Assembly: GCA_937892925.1 (NCBI GenBank)
Contig: CALBHX010000045.1
Span: forward strand, 1 to 15,405
Source of the DNA: an uncultured Lentisphaeraceae bacterium
GTDB lineage: Bacteria > Verrucomicrobiota > Kiritimatiellia > RFP12 > DVOR01
Length of the DNA: 15,405 nucleotides
Reading direction: 5' to 3'
The first letter of the stretch is position 1. The number at the start of each line of letters is the position of its first letter. A program made the position numbers and the translations under genes. The notes under the pieces are model-generated. The model was not told where the DNA came from, made no database searches, and saw only the letters and a list, made by a program, of their open reading frames with translations. Below, piece after piece: positions 15,322 to 15,405 of the stretch.

Positions 15322-15405
15322 TAATACACACAAAAAAATGCCATTGTGCCGGGTTGGAATGCGGGGCTGGGGCGGGCTGAGAACAAGGCGGGCGCTTCTT
15401 CGGAG

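Noticed and set aside
15338..15405. Plus-strand frame beginning ATG (MPLCRVGMRGWGG) running off the right edge, and an open minus-strand frame ending at 15282
   Set aside because: No ribosome site before the ATG, only 22 codons visible and no recognisable motif; the minus-strand frame runs into the beta-galactosidase promoter. Unresolvable without flanking sequence.

Overview
The window looks like part of a bacterial chromosome with moderate GC, and most genes lie on the minus strand. I see no plasmid, phage or transposon functions. The gene content (NAD-type GAPDH, an EboE-like TIM-barrel protein, a large secreted GH2 beta-galactosidase, a ParB encoded without a neighbouring ParA, and an N-acetylhexosamine-kinase-like gene) would suit a carbohydrate-degrading member of the Verrucomicrobiota/Kiritimatiellota/Lentisphaerota (PVC) group. 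That placement is an inference from gene content and needs a marker-gene tree.

Layout, left to right. (1) Positions 1-1097, minus: a phosphotransferase of the APH/NahK type, cut by the window edge. (2) 1098-1334: a divergent promoter region. (3) 1335-2336, plus: glyceraldehyde-3-phosphate dehydrogenase. (4) 2359-2419: an exceptionally long perfect hairpin that probably ends both gap and the convergent operon. (5) 10068 down to about 2490, minus: a tight seven-gene operon, argC - parB - M28 (glutaminyl-cyclase-like) lipoprotein - two-TM/TPR-like protein - polytopic GT-C-like membrane protein - DUF2156+GNAT fusion - NUDIX hydrolase. Gaps run from a 26-base overlap to 45 bases, with TGATG and ATGA junctions. 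An extended -10 promoter precedes argC. (6) 11434-10310, minus: an EboE-like gene without visible Ebo partners. (7) 15233-11496, minus: a signal-peptide-bearing GH2 beta-galactosidase with a C-terminal F5/8-type (discoidin) domain, a good promoter and a palindrome upstream. (8) 15340-15405: a GC-rich, G-skewed block at the edge that I could not assign.

Functional reading. The operon mixes housekeeping functions (arginine biosynthesis, chromosome partitioning) with envelope-type proteins (lipoprotein, membrane glycosyltransferase-like protein, DUF2156 acyltransferase). The beta-galactosidase and the hexosamine kinase would fit breakdown of host or plant galactosides, but they are at opposite ends and not in one operon. 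The most notable anomaly is the NUDIX gene. Both ends of the conserved protein are in the wrong frame, and each is restored by adding one A to an A-run, which means either a decaying gene or homopolymer undercalls in the assembly. I did not find a clearly undescribed multi-gene system; the best candidates for follow-up are the envelope part of the operon, the DUF2156-GNAT fusion and the orphan EboE.
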